Of a stretch of DNA of 14,326 bases, positions 11,877 through 14,326 are shown in pieces. Under the pieces are notes generated by a model. That model did not search any database and had not been told where the DNA came from. It saw nothing but the letters and a program-made list of their open reading frames with translations. Origin of the DNA: Gorillibacterium sp. (lineage in GTDB: Bacteria > Bacillota > Bacilli > Paenibacillales > NBRC-103111); contig JACMJI010000249.1 in the NCBI GenBank assembly GCA_014380705.1, positions 1 through 14,326 on the forward strand, read 5' to 3'. Made by a program: the position numbers and the translations under genes. How positions within the stretch are numbered: the stretch's first letter is position 1; the number at the start of each line of letters is the position of its first letter.

Positions 11877-12802
11877 ACGCTCCTCGCCATAATTCAGGTC
11901 AATCGGCATGGATTGGATGGGTTCGATCCGCCGTGGCAGCGGTTCAATTTCTTACGCGATTACCCCTGCCCTATCGGTTTGAGTATACCGAATCCATCTT
12001 TCGGAGGAGCACCCCCTTTTATCCATTGGTAGGCGGACTGCTTGGGCTTTTCCTTGCAATATTTGCACTTCCGCTGCAATATCTGCTATCCTCTCAACCA
12101 GCGGCAGCCGTCATTCTCAGCCTGTGGGTGGCTCTCACCGGAGCCTTGCATTTAGATGGACTTATGGATTCGGCAGATGGTTTACTTAGCCATCGCTCAC
12201 CCGAGCGGATGCTTGAGATCATGAAGGACAGTAGAGTTGGCGCAATGGGAGTCATTGTGGCTGTTCTCGTGCTGTTGATGAAATTTACTTTCCTAAACGC
12301 CTTTTTGGAAAATGTGATCGTGGAACGACCTGAATCCATTCTCTGGCTAGTACTTATCCCGGTATGGAGCCGTTGGTTCATGACGGCTGCGATTGCACAC
12401 TGGCCTTATGCCCGCGGGGAAGCAGGGCTAGGTGCTTATTTCAGGCGAGTTCGCTTTCGTCATGTAGCCGTTGGCTGGATGCTTGCCTGTATAACGACAT
12501 GGGTTACTGTCGCGATCATTCCATATGTCGGAGGTTGGGAAATTGTTCAGCAGTTTGCAAGTCGTCCAACTACATCTAGTTACCTTGGGACATTCCTCGA
12601 CACTGGCAACACGTATTCAGTTGGCTTTATTGTCGGAGTACCGATCATTCTTACCTTTCTAACCATAATAGCTGGCTGGCCAATGGCACGGGGCATAAGT
12701 AAGAAACTGGGCGGTCTTACGGGCGATACCTATGGGGCGATCAACGAGCTGCTTGAGGTTTTTTTACTTGCAATCTTCATTATTGCCTGCCGATTTACTT
12801 GA
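11873..12802 (+). CDS. cobS: Adenosylcobinamide-GDP ribazoletransferase CobS (cobalamin synthase)
   Basis: CobS, an integral membrane enzyme that joins adenosylcobinamide-GDP and alpha-ribazole (phosphate) to complete the nucleotide loop. The acidic motif HLDGLMDSADG (93-103), MKDSRVGAMG (117-126) and GGLTGDTYGA (280-289) identify the family. Several hydrophobic helices are visible. At 309 residues it is longer than many homologues (about 250): part of the excess is a hydrophilic N-terminal stretch and part an apparent insertion around residues 216-252 (VGGWEIVQQFASRPTTSSYL and following). The GTG start at 11873 overlaps the cobU stop (GTGA), with AGAGGAAAG just before it. Confidence 0.92.
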   Translation: MNAPRHNSGQSAWIGWVRSAVAAVQFLTRLPLPYRFEYTESIFRRSTPFYPLVGGLLGLFLAIFALPLQYLLSSQPAAAVILSLWVALTGALHLDGLMDSADGLLSHRSPERMLEIMKDSRVGAMGVIVAVLVLLMKFTFLNAFLENVIVERPESILWLVLIPVWSRWFMTAAIAHWPYARGEAGLGAYFRRVRFRHVAVGWMLACITTWVTVAIIPYVGGWEIVQQFASRPTTSSYLGTFLDTGNTYSVGFIVGVPIILTFLTIIAGWPMARGISKKLGGLTGDTYGAINELLEVFLLAIFIIACRFT

Positions 12803-12953
12803 ATATATCGCATCCAAATTTAGAAATAGCATGCCAATCACAGGGTACATCCGAGAAGTTCATGCTTCTCGGTGGAACAACTGCAAACTTGGAAATTACC
12901 ACAAATCTATGAGATGATGGATATAAAAAACACCCTGACAGGAGGCTGGAACC
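12803..12953 (+). other. Gap between cobS and the adenosyltransferase gene, with hairpin
   Basis: No gene was found. A perfect 8-bp hairpin CCGAGAAG (12851-12858) / CTTCTCGG (12865-12872) with a TTCATG loop lies in the middle but has no T-run. No convincing promoter is visible, so it is unclear whether the next gene is read from the riboswitch promoter. Confidence 0.5.
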
Positions 12954-13541
12954 ATGAAGCTTTATACGAAAAAAGGAGATAAAGGGACAACCTCGGTGAT
13001 CGGTGGCCGAGTGGAAAAAGATGATATCCGTGTGGAAGCTTACGGAACGGTAGATGAGCTCAATTCTTTTACTGGTCAGGTGATCAGCTTGATGAATGGA
13101 TTTACCTATGAGGAGTTAAAGAAGGACCTCATCCAGATCCAGCATGAGTTATTTGATTGTGGCAGTGATTTATCTAGTCTTACGAAACCGATTCAATCCT
13201 TCAAGGTATCCGCCAAGATGGTTGTCCACCTAGAGGAATTGATCGATCAGTATGTCGTACAGGCTCCTGATATTACGCGTTTTATTCTCCCTGGGGGAAG
13301 TTTGATAGCGTCGTCCCTTCATGTCTGTCGAACCGTGTGCCGTCGTGCAGAGCGTCTTGTCGTCACCTTAAACAAGGGGGCGGAGATCAATCCCGAGGTT
13401 CTTTGCTACCTTAACCGTCTTTCGGATTTTTTCTTTGCGGCCTCGCGTGCTGCCAATGCCCTTGAGGGGCTGGAGGACACCGAGTATATCCGTAGTGCTG
13501 AGGTTTTTGGTAAGCATCCAGAGAGGGCGGACGAATCTTGA
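12954..13541 (+). CDS. PduO-type ATP:cob(I)alamin adenosyltransferase
   Basis: A 195-residue adenosyltransferase of the PduO/YvqK family, which adds the 5'-deoxyadenosyl upper ligand to cob(I)alamin. Family motifs: TKKGDKGTT (5-13) for ATP binding, RVEAYGTVDELNS (26-38), FILPGGS (110-116), the arginine-rich CRTVCRRAER (125-134) and NRLSDFFFAASRAAN (154-168). It is all-helical and soluble, and is expected to be a trimer. AGGAGG is well placed before ATG 12954. It completes the upper-ligand step for the salvage genes upstream and produces the effector that the riboswitch senses. Its stop codon overlaps the start of the next gene (TTGA). Confidence 0.92.
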   Translation: MKLYTKKGDKGTTSVIGGRVEKDDIRVEAYGTVDELNSFTGQVISLMNGFTYEELKKDLIQIQHELFDCGSDLSSLTKPIQSFKVSAKMVVHLEELIDQYVVQAPDITRFILPGGSLIASSLHVCRTVCRRAERLVVTLNKGAEINPEVLCYLNRLSDFFFAASRAANALEGLEDTEYIRSAEVFGKHPERADES

Positions 13542-14326
13542 GTGACACGAAAGAAGCTTATTATGAGCCGCTTGTTTACGTTGTTCCGGAACGAGACGAA
13601 GGCGTACTATTAAAAACAATTTTGCGCAGCCGTATGCATATCTCTCGTAAGCTTTTGACTCGTCTCAAAATGTCAGAACAAGGCATTACGTTAAACGGCG
13701 AACGTAAATACATCGATATTAAGGTTCATGCCGGGGACCGAGTTGAGGTTAGGATGCAGGAGGAAATCTCCGAGGATATTCTGCCAGAGGATATGGAGCT
13801 TGATATTATCCACGAGGATGCTCACCTGCTGATCGTAAACAAACCTGCGGGTATCATTGTCCATCCGACACATGGTCATTATACGGGAACACTGGCGAAT
13901 GGGGTGGTCCAGCATTGGAGAAAAAAAGGGGAGAACGTTCGCTTCCGTCCGGTCCACCGTCTTGATCAGGAAACGTCAGGTGTTCTAGCGATTGCCAAAA
14001 CCCCTTACGTTCATCAGTGCATATCAGAACAGATGCAGACGGTTGGGATCACCAAAGAATATATCGCAATTGTACATGGAAAGATAGAGCAGGCTTCCGG
14101 CACCATCGATGCCCCAATAGATCGTGATGCAGAGCGCCCGCGGATTCGCGTGGTTACAGAGGAGGGTTACGCCGCTGTTACCCATTATTGGGTAACAGCG
14201 GCTTATGATGCGGGCTCTGTTGTTCGCATTCGGCTGGAAACGGGACGTACGCTCCAGATCCGGGTTCTTCTGCGGCATTTGGGACATCCCCTATTAGCAG
14301 ACAAAATGTATGGTCCGGGAGGCGAA
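13538..14326 (+). CDS. RluA-family 23S rRNA pseudouridine synthase (partial, runs off the window)
   Basis: The reading frame is open for 263 codons to the window edge. The TTG start at 13538 overlaps the adenosyltransferase stop (TTGA) and has GAGAGGG about ten bases upstream; no ATG or GTG in frame is near. An N-terminal S4-like RNA-binding domain (about residues 20-70) precedes the RluA catalytic domain, with HRLDQETSG giving catalytic D143. The later motif, usually of the form GRTHQIRVHL, reads GRTLQIRVLLRHLGHPLLAD here, so two usually conserved histidines are leucines (L239 and L244). The expected role is conversion of a uridine in RNA to pseudouridine; the target cannot be told. A perfect 14-bp inverted repeat lies inside the gene (14171-14202). 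Confidence 0.85.
   Translation, partial: MSDTKEAYYEPLVYVVPERDEGVLLKTILRSRMHISRKLLTRLKMSEQGITLNGERKYIDIKVHAGDRVEVRMQEEISEDILPEDMELDIIHEDAHLLIVNKPAGIIVHPTHGHYTGTLANGVVQHWRKKGENVRFRPVHRLDQETSGVLAIAKTPYVHQCISEQMQTVGITKEYIAIVHGKIEQASGTIDAPIDRDAERPRIRVVTEEGYAAVTHYWVTAAYDAGSVVRIRLETGRTLQIRVLLRHLGHPLLADKMYGPGGE
14171..14202. repeat. Perfect 14-bp inverted repeat inside the RluA-family gene
   Basis: GCCGCTGTTACCCA and TGGGTAACAGCGGC flank a TTAT loop, and the pairing extends two bases beyond one mismatch. It is fully coding (A-A-V-T-H-Y-W-V-T-A-A). No T-run follows, so it is not a typical terminator. Confidence 0.7.

Noticed and set aside
1..14326. CRISPR arrays, tRNA or rRNA genes, insertion sequences, prophage genes
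   Set aside because: No spaced direct repeats, cloverleaf sequences, transposase or phage motifs were seen on either strand.

Overview
The window looks like a chromosomal segment of a low-to-moderate GC, endospore-forming Bacillota, most likely Paenibacillus or a close relative. This is inferred from strong AGGAGG-type ribosome binding sites, intrinsic terminators with U-tracts, a Spo0E-like phosphatase, an AlaR/AlaT pair resembling Bacillus YugG/YugH, and a PspA/LiaH-type protein. No database search was possible, so the genus is an inference. No rRNA, tRNA, CRISPR array or intact mobile element was seen.

Layout. (1) 1-2325, envelope region: a PspA/IM30 protein, an intrinsic terminator, a DUF350 four-helix membrane protein, an acidic protein with two pairs of CxxC knuckles, a bidirectional terminator, and a convergent small two-helix membrane protein. 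(2) 2326-3633: a 12-helix MFS transporter, divergent from the small membrane protein. (3) 3634-4596, a decayed stretch: the C-terminal remnant of a cysteine-synthase-family gene with a nonsense codon and frameshifts, two tandem hairpin terminators, and a short, probably truncated GNAT-like gene that still has a very good promoter. (4) 4597-6286: alaR-alaT, an Lrp/AsnC regulator and an alanine-type aminotransferase. (5) 6560-6814: a Spo0E-family phosphatase with its own promoter and terminator. (6) 6842-13541, cobalamin region: promoter, cobalamin riboswitch, two successive terminators, then btuF-btuC-btuD-cobT-cobU-cobS and, after a 151-base gap, a PduO-type adenosyltransferase. (7) 13538-14326: an RluA-family pseudouridine synthase, cut by the window edge and overlapping the adenosyltransferase gene by 4 bases.

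How the genes work together. The cobalamin genes form a nearly complete salvage route. BtuFCD imports corrinoids, CobU activates adenosylcobinamide, CobT supplies alpha-ribazole phosphate, CobS joins the two, and PduO adds the upper adenosyl ligand. Adenosylcobalamin should bind the leader riboswitch and shut off transcription. CobC-, CbiB- and CobD-type enzymes are not in the window. The btu/cob genes overlap or abut closely, as expected for a translationally coupled operon.

Most unusual observations: a sharp 66% GC block inside cobT; two terminators in series in the riboswitch leader; the cysK-like remnant; a micro-ORF that looks frameshifted between the DUF350 and zinc-knuckle genes; and a perfect 14-bp inverted repeat inside the RluA-family gene, whose GRTHQIRVH-type motif has both histidines replaced by leucine. 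I did not find a convincing wholly new system; the window is mostly recognisable chromosomal genes with some decayed DNA.
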